Source: Lotus japonicus
Lineage: Eukaryota > Streptophyta > Magnoliopsida > Fabales > Fabaceae
Reading direction: 5' to 3'
Assembly: GCF_012489685.1 (NCBI RefSeq)
Contig: NC_080042.1
Coordinates: 35,593,158 to 35,657,157, forward strand
Length of the DNA stretch: 64,000 nucleotides
A program made the translations under genes and the position numbers. This document shows, piece after piece, positions 56,901 through 64,000 of the stretch. Every line of letters starts with the position of its first letter. Position 1 is the first letter of the stretch. The notes beneath the pieces were generated by a model. The model saw only the letters and a program-made list of their open reading frames with translations, was not told where the DNA came from and searched no databases.

Positions 56901-56901
56901 T
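29975..56901 (-). CDS. KUP6: KUP/HAK/KT potassium transporter (KUP6/KUP8 type), 9 exons over 27 kb
   Basis: Coding exons on the minus strand, 5' to 3': 56901-56857, 55870-55630, 55544-55296, 54720-54670, 54554-54294, 54139-54087, 53940-53826, 53725-53471, 31062-29975. All junctions are GT-AG and in frame, giving 2358 nt and 785 aa, the usual size for the KUP6 group. It starts [15 protein letters not shown], followed by the family signature [19 protein letters not shown] at about residues 32-50 (the transport signature is GVVYGDLxxSPLY). About 12 membrane segments lie between residues 30 and 500, and the long cytosolic C-terminal tail ends VGMIYYV. The family carries K+ uptake or efflux with proton coupling at the plasma membrane or tonoplast; KUP6 itself is linked to turgor and ABA signalling in Arabidopsis. 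Intron 8 (31063-53470) is 22,408 bp and almost all retrotransposon. KUP6 versus KUP8 cannot be settled by reading alone. Confidence 0.93.
31373..31476. repeat. left remnant of a MITE split by the gypsy insertion
   Basis: Begins ggcttgtttgatt. The opposite end beyond the gypsy element (about 52700-52840) finishes with the inverse, aatcaacaggccc. Both parts share runs of aaacagaaa/tttctaaaa. The family assignment (hAT-like) is only suggested by the termini. Confidence 0.4.
31477..31834 (-). repeat. gypsy-1 3' LTR
   Basis: TGATAGAACTGG...CCTATCA, paired with 51639-51996. Confidence 0.93.
31835..32211 (-). pseudogene. gypsy-1 integrase C-terminal part and chromodomain
   Basis: Read on the minus strand, [13 protein letters not shown] and [10 protein letters not shown] lead into [18 protein letters not shown] and [16 protein letters not shown], a chromodomain-like end. 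A chromodomain is thought to direct integration toward marked chromatin. It is separated from the rest of the integrase by the copia-1 insertion. Confidence 0.8.
32885..33561 (+). pseudogene. copia-1 gag region
   Basis: Starts [13 protein letters not shown]. The frame reads LNGKN, then a TAA stop at 32968-32970 where the family has NY-x-SW, then [20 protein letters not shown] and the gag core ([27 protein letters not shown]). A frameshift near 33450 loses the frame before the protease. Confidence 0.8.
33606..34685 (+). pseudogene. copia-1 protease and integrase
   Basis: [18 protein letters not shown] carries the protease DSGA motif. Then come the pre-integrase block [17 protein letters not shown] with CESCQLGKH, and the integrase: VYSDVWGPS (Asp), [16 protein letters not shown] (Asp) and [15 protein letters not shown] (Glu). 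The frame is lost near 34640-34685. Confidence 0.85.
34640..36728 (+). pseudogene. copia-1 reverse transcriptase and RNase H
   Basis: RT landmarks are [65 protein letters not shown] and the intact catalytic [13 protein letters not shown] one-base insertion in an A run near 35930 shifts the frame at QRKN. The next frame (35967-36728) carries the RNase H ([46 protein letters not shown]) and ends at the polypurine tract. Confidence 0.88.
36915..37799 (-). pseudogene. gypsy-1 integrase, catalytic core with an in-frame deletion
   Basis: Minus strand. The zinc-binding H...H...C block ([21 protein letters not shown]) is followed by [13 protein letters not shown] (first Asp) and [14 protein letters not shown] (second Asp). 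The sequence then passes from SYHP straight to [19 protein letters not shown]. The sister gypsy-2 has about 25 further residues here, including the third catalytic residue ([10 protein letters not shown]). This copy therefore lacks the catalytic Glu and could not integrate DNA. Confidence 0.85.
37862..38257 (-). pseudogene. gypsy-1 RNase H
   Basis: Minus strand: [49 protein letters not shown] and [21 protein letters not shown] frameshift near 37975 replaces the expected ADALSRR. The upstream part of the domain lies beyond the gypsy-2 insertion, ending at 48893. Confidence 0.85.
38720..39517 (+). pseudogene. gypsy-2 gag
   Basis: 265-aa frame from [15 protein letters not shown], with an N-terminal coiled coil and the gag core ([66 protein letters not shown]). 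It ends early at 39517, about 200 bp before the zinc knuckle, which is in another frame. Confidence 0.88.
39713..40489 (+). pseudogene. gypsy-2 zinc knuckle and aspartic protease
   Basis: [20 protein letters not shown] is the CCHC knuckle. After an acidic linker, [18 protein letters not shown] holds the protease active site (DSGA), and [15 protein letters not shown] is a conserved protease-end block. The frame stops at 40489, just before the RT. Confidence 0.88.
40490..40901 (+). pseudogene. gypsy-2 reverse transcriptase, N-terminal part
   Basis: [17 protein letters not shown] leads to a TGA at 40632-40634. Then come [40 protein letters not shown] and [16 protein letters not shown] (first catalytic Asp). 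It is cut by the copia-2 insertion. Confidence 0.88.
40902..46095 (-). mobile_element. intact, very young Ty1/copia element (copia-2) inside gypsy-2
   Basis: LTRs 40902-41093 and 45904-46095 (192 bp) are identical by eye. Minus-strand orientation: primer site ttggtatcagagc next to the right LTR, polypurine tract gcttgaggggggg next to the left LTR. One uninterrupted polyprotein ORF fills the interior. The flanks (atact and tataa) do not form a clear 5-bp duplication, although the gypsy-2 reading frame resumes directly after the insertion (DVH...[13 protein letters not shown]). Confidence 0.93.
41101..45558 (-). CDS. complete copia-2 Gag-Pol polyprotein, 1485 aa
   Basis: Single ORF from [13 protein letters not shown]. 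Rough order: gag (about 25-240); an Asn-Arg-Asp-Asp repeat ([16 protein letters not shown], about 255-280); zinc knuckle [14 protein letters not shown]; protease [12 protein letters not shown] (about 387); pre-integrase [10 protein letters not shown] and [10 protein letters not shown]; integrase with [17 protein letters not shown] and [14 protein letters not shown]; an acidic linker with a repeated [12 protein letters not shown] unit (about 850-890); RT with [19 protein letters not shown] and catalytic [13 protein letters not shown]; and RNase H with [20 protein letters not shown] and [10 protein letters not shown]. It ends IDIHSPA next to the polypurine tract. Every catalytic motif is present and no stop interrupts it, so the element may be autonomous. 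Confidence 0.95.
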   Translation of the reverse strand: MSGDEIPIPKEKLTSGVKVSLPPLTHKDLPVLQGSFRLDGRNYLQWSELICHTLISRKKISYIEEKAPAETDPQYDTWREENSLIMTWFWYSMIPEISRNYMFFPTAKEIWNNLAQAYSKKQDLSACYELENKVFNSKQGTLSVTDYYGTLNGLWIELDQYQNLKMKCDADSTTLNKFIEKARIFKFLSGLNSEFDPIRVQVLGKEQLPSLSEVFFIVRGEETRRTVMVEDKSVDGSALASGKGPIKGSTSSGHPNRDDRPNRDDRFNRDDLFNRDDRCTYCKRSGHTKEYCFKLYGRENVLRRMRGSKGAPQRRANHTTSDMENDGEVPPVPPAEDVPSLSKAELERLRAFMDSLSKPSGSCSLTMTGKSSTFLSLNALSTENDWIIDSGATDHMTPHPSHLSSYSTYPEKHYITVANGSQNQITGCGNIHLSPSLPLKHVLHVPKLSNNLLSIHKLTRDLNCAVTFFHSHGVFQDLATGQIIGIAKEQDGLYCLRHEESKCHQTSSESWNTSQIWLRHKRLGHPPFSILRTMFPHLFSKVSVESFHCDVCQFSKHHRSTFLPSNNKCAQPFDLVHSDVWGPSSISNVFGAKWFVTFIDDCTRITWVFLMKDKSEVFQLFVNFFHMIRTQFGKPIKRLRSDNGKEYVNKNFSEFLTKNGVVHELTCVDTPQQNGVAERKNRHLLEITRALLFQMNVPKFYWGEAVLTAAYLINRLPSRVLSSVSPVQVMTSFFPSVPIKSGLQSRVFGCSAFVHVHGHHRGKLDPRAIKCIFIGYASDKKGYKCYHPPSRRVYISMDVTFQESESFYPNPQLQGGNTQEVESPELSVIPLLQDPLMPSSIPITEDSDDDDNGPELVPNQNDDNGPELVPDENDDNGSEVVPDQNNVDRFRIKYQRKVKPVLIQQQVQSSDPEVSVANPEPSNSYEHNLDDLPIALRKGKRSCAKYPISQFVSTQNLSVQHQSFISAIDSIRVPTSVQEALKDKNWIQAMNEEMHALDKNGTWEIVEKPNDKRTVGCRWIYTVKYRSDGTLDRYKARLVAKGYTQTYGIDYEETFAPVAKMNTVRIILSLAAHFDWELQQFDVKNAFLHGDLEEEVYMEIPPGYDPTSGRNKVCKLKKALYGLKQSPRAWFGRFTNAMVSLGYKQSQGDHTLFIKHTQNGKLTLLLVYVDDMIIAGNDELEKQNLRKQLAAQFEMKDLGKLKYFLGMEVAYSKQGIFISQRKYVLDLLKETGKLGCKPIGVPIEQNHKIGSSEEDLRVDKAQYQRLVGKLIYLSHTRPDIAYPVSVVSQFMHDPQERHLQAVDRILQYLKASPGRGLLFKKSEQLSMEVYTDADYAGSIVDRRSTTGYCMFLGGNLVTWRSKKQNVVARSSAEAEFRAMAQGVCELLWMKIILDDLKIKYEAPMRLFCDNKSAISIAHNPVQHDRTKHIEIDRHFIKEKLDSGLISTQYVPSGLQLADVLTKGLPLERFRELTCKLGMIDIHSPA
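46096..47206 (+). pseudogene. gypsy-2 reverse transcriptase C-terminal part and RNase H
   Basis: Resumes with [34 protein letters not shown] and the catalytic [13 protein letters not shown] frameshift lies near 46425. The next frame has [16 protein letters not shown], then RNase H blocks ([59 protein letters not shown]). It stops at 47206. Confidence 0.88.
47204..48641 (+). pseudogene. gypsy-2 integrase and chromodomain, reading into the 3' LTR
   Basis: The open frame starts at 47295 ([18 protein letters not shown]). Zinc-binding CDTCQRHKY, then [13 protein letters not shown] (Asp), [14 protein letters not shown] (Asp) and [19 protein letters not shown] (Glu), so the triad is complete. It continues with [30 protein letters not shown] and a chromodomain-like [18 protein letters not shown], and ends [16 protein letters not shown]. 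The frame runs on about 130 bp into the LTR (48509 onward) before stopping. The integrase start (47204-47294) is frameshifted. Confidence 0.86.
48894..49827 (-). pseudogene. gypsy-1 reverse transcriptase with a mutated catalytic Asp
   Basis: Minus strand: [73 protein letters not shown] (first Asp), [18 protein letters not shown]. The catalytic pair reads [10 protein letters not shown] where gypsy-2 has [10 protein letters not shown]. It continues to [20 protein letters not shown] and [10 protein letters not shown], where gypsy-2 cuts it. Confidence 0.88.
49824..51579 (-). pseudogene. gypsy-1 gag, zinc knuckle and protease
   Basis: 462-aa frame from 51579 ([20 protein letters not shown]). It has a coiled-coil N terminus, a gag core ([55 protein letters not shown]), zinc knuckle [14 protein letters not shown] and protease [16 protein letters not shown] (DCGA where DSGA is usual). 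A TAG stop at 50191-50193 follows GIEIS. The protease end then reads [19 protein letters not shown] to about 49894, followed by stops before the RT. Confidence 0.87.
51639..51996 (-). repeat. gypsy-1 5' LTR
   Basis: TGATAGAGCTGG...CCTATCA, followed by AGCGA. The primer site lies just left of 51639. Confidence 0.93.
52002..52850. repeat. right part of the interrupted MITE, with a further insertion and possible solo LTR
   Basis: Runs to aatcaacaggcccta near 52840. Within it, 52069-52694 starts gggtgtttgtgat and ends aaactcccaaacaaagcc, suggesting another small element. A TGATAGGTAGG...CACTCTATCA segment at 52193-52521 resembles a solo LTR, but its flanking bases (agacc and aaccc) do not match well. 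Confidence 0.4.
53230..53414 (+). repeat. small gypsy-derived scraps
   Basis: [13 protein letters not shown] resembles the end of the gypsy chromodomain protein ([13 protein letters not shown]). [16 protein letters not shown] resembles the RT block [16 protein letters not shown]. The two lie about 100 bp apart, which is not their natural order. Confidence 0.5.
56086..56421 (-). mobile_element. TRIM-type miniature LTR retrotransposon in intron 1 of the potassium transporter
   Basis: LTRs 56086-56202 (117 bp) and 56317-56421 (105 bp) flank 114 bp of internal DNA. A perfect 5-bp target duplication TGATG lies at 56081-56085 and 56422-56426. On the minus strand the 5' LTR starts TGTTAGAAG and ends TTTCTAATA. 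A tRNA-Met primer site, tggtatcagagcc (56304-56316), follows, and a purine tract (gtgaggggg) precedes the 3' LTR. There is no coding sequence. Same family as 10914-11161. Confidence 0.9.
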
Positions 56902-57102
56902 GTGAGATAGAGGGAGCGCGAATGAGAGTGGTGTGAAGAGTGAGATGAGAAGTGAGAAGCTTCTGCTTATCTCTTTCACTCTATCTTTGGTTCAATTGGT
57001 TTCAGACATCTTCCGGACAGGGAAGCGCGCGTCGATTTCACGCGGATGGTGTTAGCGTGCGAAACTTGTGCCACTCTGGTCTTTCTTCTCTCTCAGTTGG
57101 AA
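56902..57102 (-). promoter_or_regulatory. immediate upstream region of the potassium transporter
   Basis: Only about 200 bp separate the ATG (56901) from the Helitron end (57103). The region includes a CT-rich leader-like stretch on the minus strand. No confident TATA box was assigned. Confidence 0.45.
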
Positions 57103-60100
57103 TCTATATACTATAGAAAAGAAGAACTCTGTGAGAGCCACTTAGATGAGTTGGCACTTCCAGGTTCACTCTTATTCACCCTCCCTCATTAGCGGATAAG
57201 TGTCAAGCTCTAAATCATTCTGACAAATTTATGGCGAGACAATTTCTCCTTAATTTTAGTTTTGTGGCCCATCATTGACAATCTATTGAATAATCATAAA
57301 AAATCTCATTAATTGTTGATTAATTTTTTTTAACTGTCCATTTATGCTGAATCAAAAGTCATCACCCATCAATGACTACTTATGGAATAGTCATTCAAAA
57401 TATTATTAATTGTTGTTTAATTTTTTTTAAACTCTCCATTAATGCTATAACAAAAGTCATCACCCATCATTGACTACCTATGGAATAATCATTCAAAATC
57501 ACATTAATTGATGTTTAGTATTCTTATTCATACATAAGGCTTAAAAACGAAAACTTTCTCACTTTTGTTATACGTATCTTGCTTTTTTTTATGTGATTAA
57601 AACCGATTTTGCTAACCTTTCAAAATCTACGTTTTTGAAATCAAGATTCAAATTCAAATTTTAAAATTTTGACAACCTATAAATTTAAATTTTGAATATT
57701 CTTTTTGGAACAATATTCTCCTTTCATTTTTCACATGCAAACAACATAAACCCTAATTATTTTCATCTATATAAACTCCCTTATGTAATTCTTCTCCTCT
57801 ATCATTTCATCCCTTAACCATCATCTAAGAGCTTTGAAATAACTGTTGTTGTGATGACTGGGAAATTGAGAAGCAAATGTTAAAAAAGCAAAAAAAGTTC
57901 AGGTATTGCTTTTGATTCAACCAATTTCTTGCCATATCATAAGGGTATAGTTACACCTCTATGAACATTATGAAATGATCTGCAACGTGTGTGATTTATT
58001 GAAATGATTTTGATTGGAGTGATGCTCTTTTACTTTTCCTTCTGTAATTCCATATGCTTCATCACCATGGGACTTTTATTGTGAATTGGAATTGGGAATG
58101 GTGAGCTTATATGGAAGATTCTTGAAGAGTGAATACAACATGTGAGGTTTTTGCCCTCTTCCTACTTTCTGTTAGATTTTGCTAAATTTTTTGTTTGTTT
58201 TTCCAGAGTGGCTTGGTTGAGTTTTGTTCTACAATTAAAAACCAAAGAAGAAATAGAAGGAAGGAGAGGTAAGCCTTGTGAATTTTTTGATTCACATTTA
58301 TTTTGAGCAAAGCATATTGAAACATATAACTCATGAAAACATATACATCTTTAGATTTTAGGCATGAATCTTCATCTACTGACCTTGCTGCATGATTTAA
58401 TGTTCAGCATGTTACAATTTGGTTATACTCTTTTTCTTTTGGTGTTCACAGATTTTGGTTGAGGATGACAGTGTTGAACAGTTGCGGCTTACATAATTAG
58501 TATTAAGTGATGTAAGTTAAAATAAAATTAAATGTTATTATATATGCACATGCTATCACTATAGAATAGTTACGTATTGTGAATTTCAATTTTTACTCTA
58601 ATTTCAGGATGGTTCAGATCCGTTCATGACAACTACTTTTGGATTAAAGGCTGATGCATTATCTTCTTCCAACTTAGCAAAGATTGTCGTTTTATTTTGT
58701 AATTTATTTATTTATTCGTGCATGTTGAGTTATTTACTGTTTTGCGTTTAGATTATGGTGTGACTATTATTTTTAAGTGAATGCATTTTCTTTTTTATAA
58801 AATGTAAAAAAAAATGAGATTTGAGTTTGAAATTTTAATTGAGTACTAAATAATAGTAATTAGAGCCTAATTTTCAGTCAGATTTTAAAATACTTGATAC
58901 TTTTTTTTAACAAAATAAGCAAATCAATAATAAATATTATGGGTAGATATTCAACTTTCTTATGCAAAATCAGATTTAGTTTGTGATCAGTATAAATAAG
59001 AGAAATTTGTTTATTTAATGAAAAGGAAATGAATAATCAATTTTAAAAAAATCATTTTGATTGGGATACATTTACTTTCAAGGTAAAATGAATTAAAAAA
59101 ATGTCAATTCTGTTGAATAAATTTTGATTTCTCCTTTAATAATAATTAATGGGGTTTCTTTAACTTTTTATGTAATAAATATAAAAATTAGAATAATCTC
59201 ATAGATTGTGGTGTGAATATTCAATTTAATATTGAAATTTGAGTTTGAAATTTGAAATTGAAAATTGGTTGTGAATAATAATACTTGCGTCAAAATTTAT
59301 GGTGTGATATTAAAAAAAATGTAAACACTTAATCCTTTAGTTTTAACGAAAAAAGAAAATAAATATTGAATTTAATGAGTACATAATCAACTTTCTTAAG
59401 CAAAATCAGATTTAGTTAGTTATGAGTATAAATAAGGCAAATCCGTTTTTTAAGTAAAATGGAAATGAATAATCAATTTAAAAAAAAAACATTCTAATTG
59501 GGCGACATGAAATTTCGGAGTGGAATGATGAAAAAAAGAGTCAATTTCGTTTTAATGAGTAGATTTTGATTTTTCCTTTCATAATAATTATTGGGGTTTC
59601 TTTTACCTTTTTTAGAAAAAATTTAAATAATGGAATGATCTCATAGATTAAATTAAGGAGTGAATATTTAATTTTATTTAATTAATTTATTATTTTTAAA
59701 ATTGTAAAAAATAATTTTGCGATTTGATTTTGAAATTTAAAATGGGTACTAAATAATAGTAATTTGATCCAATTTTTCACTCGGATTTTAAATTATTTTT
59801 CTTAGACACATAATACGTTTTTTATTCACCCTAAATCAGTTGTAAATTTATTCATAATAATTAATTACGTTTATTTTAATTTTTTTAAGAAATAAATATA
59901 ATTTATTGAATCATCTCATAGATTAAGGAGTCAATATTCAATTTAAGTTAATGCATTTCCTTTTTTAAAAATTGTAAAAAAAAATTGAGATTTGAGTTGG
60001 AAATTTAAAATGAGCACTAAATAAAAGTAATTGAGACCAAATTTTAAAACATTTTTCTTAAATTAGTACTATATACTTATGATTAGATCACATGGCAAAA

Positions 60101-60444
60101 AAGTTTCACGGGGAAAAACATTTTACACAAGAAATAGTTCATGTAAAAACTAATAATTTTTGCTATCTTTTCATTCTCATCCTTCCCTTATGTCTCATAG
60201 CTTTTACCACTTTTGCTAACTCTCGGGAATAATTTTTAATCTAATTTAAGTATATTTTTCATAATTTTAAAAATATTTAGGATTAAATGTATATGAAGTT
60301 TTTGTCAAATTTTGCAAGTTATTACTCATTGTGATTTTATTTGGTTGAATGCTCATTTTTCAATTTTTCATATCTTAATTCATTAATCGTGCTTAAATAA
60401 TGAGATCAATATTCACCGTGCAACGCACGGGGTAAAAACGCTAG
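57103..60444 (+). mobile_element. non-autonomous Helitron, 3.3 kb
   Basis: The 5' end TCTATATACTATAGAAAAG follows a host A at 57102. The 3' end is CTAG (60441-60444) followed by a host T. About 10 nt before CTAG is a hairpin with a 6-bp stem (ccgtgc at 60416-60421, gcacgg at 60425-60430) and a 3-nt loop. TC start, hairpin, CTRR end, insertion between A and T and no target duplication are the Helitron hallmarks. No Rep/helicase gene is present. The inside is very AT-rich, with intron-like GT/AG stretches at 57840-58650 that may be captured sequence. Confidence 0.85.
57256..57530 (+). repeat. 98-bp tandem repeat, three diverged copies, inside the Helitron
   Basis: cccatcattgac-type blocks recur at 57268, 57365 and 57463, each followed by ggaatartcattcaaaa and attaattgttg. 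Confidence 0.75.
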
Positions 60445-61113
60445 TGTGTGTGAAAGCCAAATCAAAATGAAACTAGGGGACAGAGGTTCTCGTGGACCGA
60501 TTGGGATGTTTTAACTTGAGTACTTGAATTTTATCAAACAAAAAAAAAAACTTGATTTTTATCCAAACCTAAATATGATTTAGTTTTTACACATTAACTC
60601 TTCCTAGTCTTGAACTTGTAGAAACTTGATAAGATGCGAGTTAAACATAGATCGGGTCATAAAATGGTGGGTCTAGACTGACCTAGAAGATAAATTAAAT
60701 TGATAATCTCAAATGTCACTAAAGAATTTTGGACTGGTCCCAACACTCGACCACGGCGGGTCCACTCATACTGACGAGACCCATACAGATGACACCTGGC
60801 ACGTGACTAGGATTTTGGGTTTATTACTGTTAAACCCAACGAGTCAAGTATAAGGCCCATATGTAATAGATTTAGGTTAGGTTTCAGCCCAACTATAAAA
60901 GGCTAGCCCCCATTCATAATAAATCAGGTTCTCTTTGATACTCAACAATGACTACCATAAACCCCTAGATGAAGGTCTTCCATGTTCATGTAAGAACATT
61001 TTAGCGCCCACCGTGGGGCTCGAACCCACCTCCATTAGAGCTAATGGCGTGAAGAGATGATAGAGGATACACCTCTGGCCTGGAAGATCTAAGGCTGAAG
61101 GACATTGAATTAC
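60445..61113 (+). repeat. LTR end and primer-site relic of an LTR retrotransposon
   Basis: From about 60740 the sequence has an LTR-like layout: a TATA box, ctataaaagg (60893-60902), then near 60999 tttagcgcccaccgtggggc, a stretch commonly found directly after LTRs in plant gypsy-type elements. No coding part or partner LTR lies in the window. Confidence 0.5.
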
Positions 61114-62362
61114 TGATGACCCTATTTTAGTAGTGTTTTTAGGGTCATTTCTTTGTGAGTTTTGAGTCTTTTCTCTTTGTCCCATGTAGTGCTTCATGCA
61201 TTCTCATGCATTTTTTTATTTATTTGAGTTTTTGTTTAGTTTTGGTAATTATGTAGTTTTATAGGGGTCTTTCTTGCATTTTTATAGAGTTTAGGACATG
61301 CATGTGTTTTCCATGGAAGTCTGAGGACTATTGTGCTTAAAAACCCTTTGAATTTCTTGATATTTTTCCTTGTGTTGGTCCTTAAGTACTTCAGCAGGTA
61401 ACTCATGAAGAGGGAAGACCAAAAAGCTTGAAGAATTGATGGAAACATTCAAAGGGGGGTTACAAGAAGCCAAAAAGACCATCAGAACGTGTGTCTGGCG
61501 CTCCAGCGCCCATGTTTGGTGCTCCAGCGCTCATGTTTGGTGCTCCAGCGCCAGCCTTCCAGATGAGGAATTGCCAGATTCTGCCTTATGGGCGCTCAAG
61601 CACCCCTGCTCGACCTGAATGCCTATAAATAAGGCCTTAGGCCATTTTGTTCAAGACTTATGACTTTTTCTTATAACTTTACCAAGTATTGAAGCTTAGG
61701 AAGTGCTTTTGGGGCTTGTGGGAAGGTTTCTTTACATTTCTTGTATGGATTTACTAGCCATGAGTGGCTAGTTTACTTTTTGCTTTGGGTTTAAGTGATT
61801 TCATGAATCTCTAGTTGTTAATTCCTATCCTTATGCTTTTGTTCTTGAATCTACCTTGAATTTCAATTCTATATTGCATGATTAGCTTGTGTGAACACTT
61901 GCTAAAGGCTAAACTATAATCATATCGGAAGATTGTTGTGGTTTAGGGACTTGGGTTGAAATTGATCATTCTATGCTTGCTACTAGGAATAGAGTAAGGG
62001 TTGGGTTTTGTTGGCCTGAATTTGCATGATCTAAAACCTCATATAAATGACTAAGTACACAAGAAATTGGGCTTAGCTTTTAGTATGAGAGAATTGCTTA
62101 TGTGAGGAATCAATAAGTGAGTAACTATGCTAGAACAACAAGGGATTGAATCAAGGTTTCATATGCATAGGGTAGGTTGACTAGAGTGGATTGGATGATC
62201 AATAACCCAAGGCATTTCCATCAATTGATAATTTTAACTCTTTACTTTTGCTTATTTTGCAAACCCTTTTATCACAATCAACCAAATCAAAATCTAAAAT
62301 TTTATTGCTTTCAAAACTCACAAAGAAATGACCCTAAAAACACTACCAAAATAGGGTCATCA
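61114..62362. mobile_element. 1.25-kb element with about 50-bp terminal inverted repeats (solo LTR or DNA element)
   Basis: Starts TGATGACCCTATTTTAGTAG and ends with its near-perfect inverse (ctaccaaaatagggtcatca). The match runs about 50 bp, to gtgagttttga/tcaaaactcac. The flanking 5-mers attac and cttac agree at 4 of 5. TG...CA ends and a 5-bp duplication suit a solo LTR, but such long terminal inverted repeats are unusual for one. The only internal frames are short. Confidence 0.65.
61496..61558 (+). repeat. 21-bp tandem repeat, three copies
   Basis: tggygctccagcgcycatgtt recurs at 61496, 61517 and 61538. The unit contains the palindrome ggcgctccagcgcc. Confidence 0.85.
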
Positions 62363-62600
62363 CTTACCCAACATCACGTCTCATCTTTCAAATCTGAAAG
62401 ATGAAGGTCATACCTTACCCTTACACACCGCACTTCCATCCTTTCTCGCCACAACGACGCGGATTTGGTAATCATCCCACGGTTCACAACGGCATGGTTT
62501 GTAGCGGTGGAGAAGATCACACGGGGGAGTATCAATGACGAGGAAGCGCCATGAGGACAACAACTCTCGAAGGCGCCTCAGACGAAAAGGGCCCTTTCTC
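62363..62600. other. unassigned GC-richer stretch
   Basis: It lies between the inverted-repeat element and the LTR copy. No gene or element was recognised. Confidence 0.4.
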
Positions 62601-64000
62601 TGGAAACACCCCATTTTACGTTATTAGGTTATTTACTATTTTATTTTAATTATTATTATGCTAAATGGTAATTTGATAATTTATGTGATTATGTGATTTA
62701 ATTAGATGATAAGGTGATTAAGTGATTTTATTAGATAATTAAGTGATTATGTGATATAGATAAATAAGGGTTTTAGGTTTTATAGTGAGTAGTTGAGAGT
62801 GGGGCCCATTGTAAGACTATTTAAGGGTTAGCAGTGAATTAGAAAGAGAGAAATCAGAATTTGAGAATTGGAGAAGTTAGCAGAGCAGAAGAAAAGAAGC
62901 GTGAAAGAGAGCAGGGGAGAAAAGAGAAGTAAACCTAGAGTTGATCTACAAGAGGTAAGGGTTTGGATTCATGTTCTATGGATTAGTATGATAGTGGGTA
63001 ATTATAAGAAGCATGAATTAGGAATCCTAGGATGCAGAAATTCCCAAATTGAAATAGTTAGGGTTTGATTTTAAGATGAATTTTGGGGGTAGAAGATAGG
63101 CACGCATGATGCGCGGGTTGCGCGCGGGAAATTTACGAGCTCTTGAACCCTATTTCGAGCTGTGTTAATGACTGAATTTGAAGAAGTAGTCTTCATAAAA
63201 GTTGTAACCCTTTCTGTTATAAAACTTTTGCCGCTGGTTTCACGTCATTCCAACGTCTGTAGCTCGAGTTATATGCGTTTTAGTGAGGATAGGTTAAGCT
63301 GTCTCGTTTCTCACGAACTGTTGTTAGTGTTAGATTTTTCCTGAATTTTGTACTTCGAATTTAGAGTTGAAAATTTACAGGGATTTACAAAACGTGTATA
63401 GGAAACCATGATAACAATATTGAATTTTTCTGAGTGTATTTGAGGTATTTAAAAATTCGCTTAGTTTGCTGTACAGTTTATAACCGTTTTGAATAAAATG
63501 AGTCATTTTATGTGCAAATGATGTTTTCGAAAAAAGATGTGGTGCGCGCGTGTGGTGATGTGCAAGGCGCGGGGCCATGGTAAGGGTTGCGCGCGAGGGA
63601 GTTGGCGCATGTAGGTAGTGGTGCGCGCGGTAGCGCGCATGAGGGGATCGTGCAGGGAGATGACGAGTTTTTTGGGGTAAATTAGGAAGAATCCAGTTTT
63701 TGTATAATAGTTGCAGAACCTGTTATATATGAATTATATTTAATTTATATATGTTTAATAGTTCATTATATGATGTTGTTTCTGAATTGATGTTATGTGT
63801 TAAGTTGCTAAGTTACTGTGATTGCAAGTTGTGTGATTGATAACATGTAAGTGTGTGTTTTGTGAAATTGGAGATGGTGTGAATTGTTGAGCTGATGATG
63901 AATATGCTAAAATAATTAAGACTTGGAGATGGTCTGAATATGCATATGTTAGTTGAGTTTTGCACAATACACTGCATAATTGTCAAGAGGCAATGTTTGC
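62601..64000 (+). mobile_element. third copy of the 2.2-kb LTR, opposite orientation, cut by the window end
   Basis: TGGAAACACCCCATTTTACG matches the reverse complement of the LTR end at 27961-27987 and 25571-25595 (TGTAACACCCCATTTTCCG), with an altered start. The match continues through agcagagaaatcagaatttg-type sequence, the GCGCGC-rich block (about 63100-63650) and on to 64000. Confidence 0.88.

Noticed and set aside
61436..61618. 60-aa ORF with a repeated Ser-Ala-His-Val-Trp unit
   Set aside because: It is a translation of the 21-bp tandem repeat inside a mobile element.

Overview
This is nuclear DNA from a flowering plant. It is AT-rich, its genes have GT-AG introns, and most of the window is transposable elements. 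The two intact host proteins and the style of the repeats suggest a dicot, probably a legume. That placement is an inference from gene and repeat style, not a database match.

Host genes. (1) 219-829 (+) is a DUF761-type gene broken by one frameshift. (2) 2624-8657 (-) is a complete 13-exon NIPA8-like magnesium transporter gene encoding 442 aa. (3) 29975-56901 (-) is a complete 9-exon KUP/HAK potassium transporter gene (KUP6/KUP8 type, 785 aa). Its last intron is 22.4 kb because retrotransposons have stacked up inside it.

Layout. 9.8-17.7 kb is a repeat island. It holds a MULE-like foldback element (9876-10807), a TRIM (10914-11161), a tRNA-derived SINE (12386-12502), a MITE, and degraded LTR-type repeats, one split by a second MULE-like element (16460-17621). 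17.65-29.44 kb is a decayed L1-type LINE, with an internal 440-bp duplication of its reverse transcriptase. It is interrupted by a 1.3-kb repeat, which is itself interrupted by a retrotransposon with 2.2-kb LTRs and only 170 bp between them. 29.97-56.9 kb is the potassium transporter. Its intron 8 holds a Ty3/gypsy chromovirus (31477-51996). That element carries a copia element (32212-36914) and a second gypsy element (38263-48888), and the second gypsy is split by an intact copia element (40902-46095) encoding a 1485-aa polyprotein. LTR differences counted by eye fall in the order the nesting predicts. A TRIM sits in intron 1 of the same gene, and a Helitron (57103-60444) ends about 200 bp upstream of its start codon. 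60.5-64 kb holds further LTR relics and a truncated inverted copy of the 2.2-kb LTR.

The two transporters are ordinary housekeeping ion transport genes and show no sign of acting together. What stands out is how much mobile DNA the potassium transporter has absorbed while every exon and splice site stayed intact. No CRISPR array, operon or rRNA is present, and the only tRNA-like sequence belongs to a SINE.
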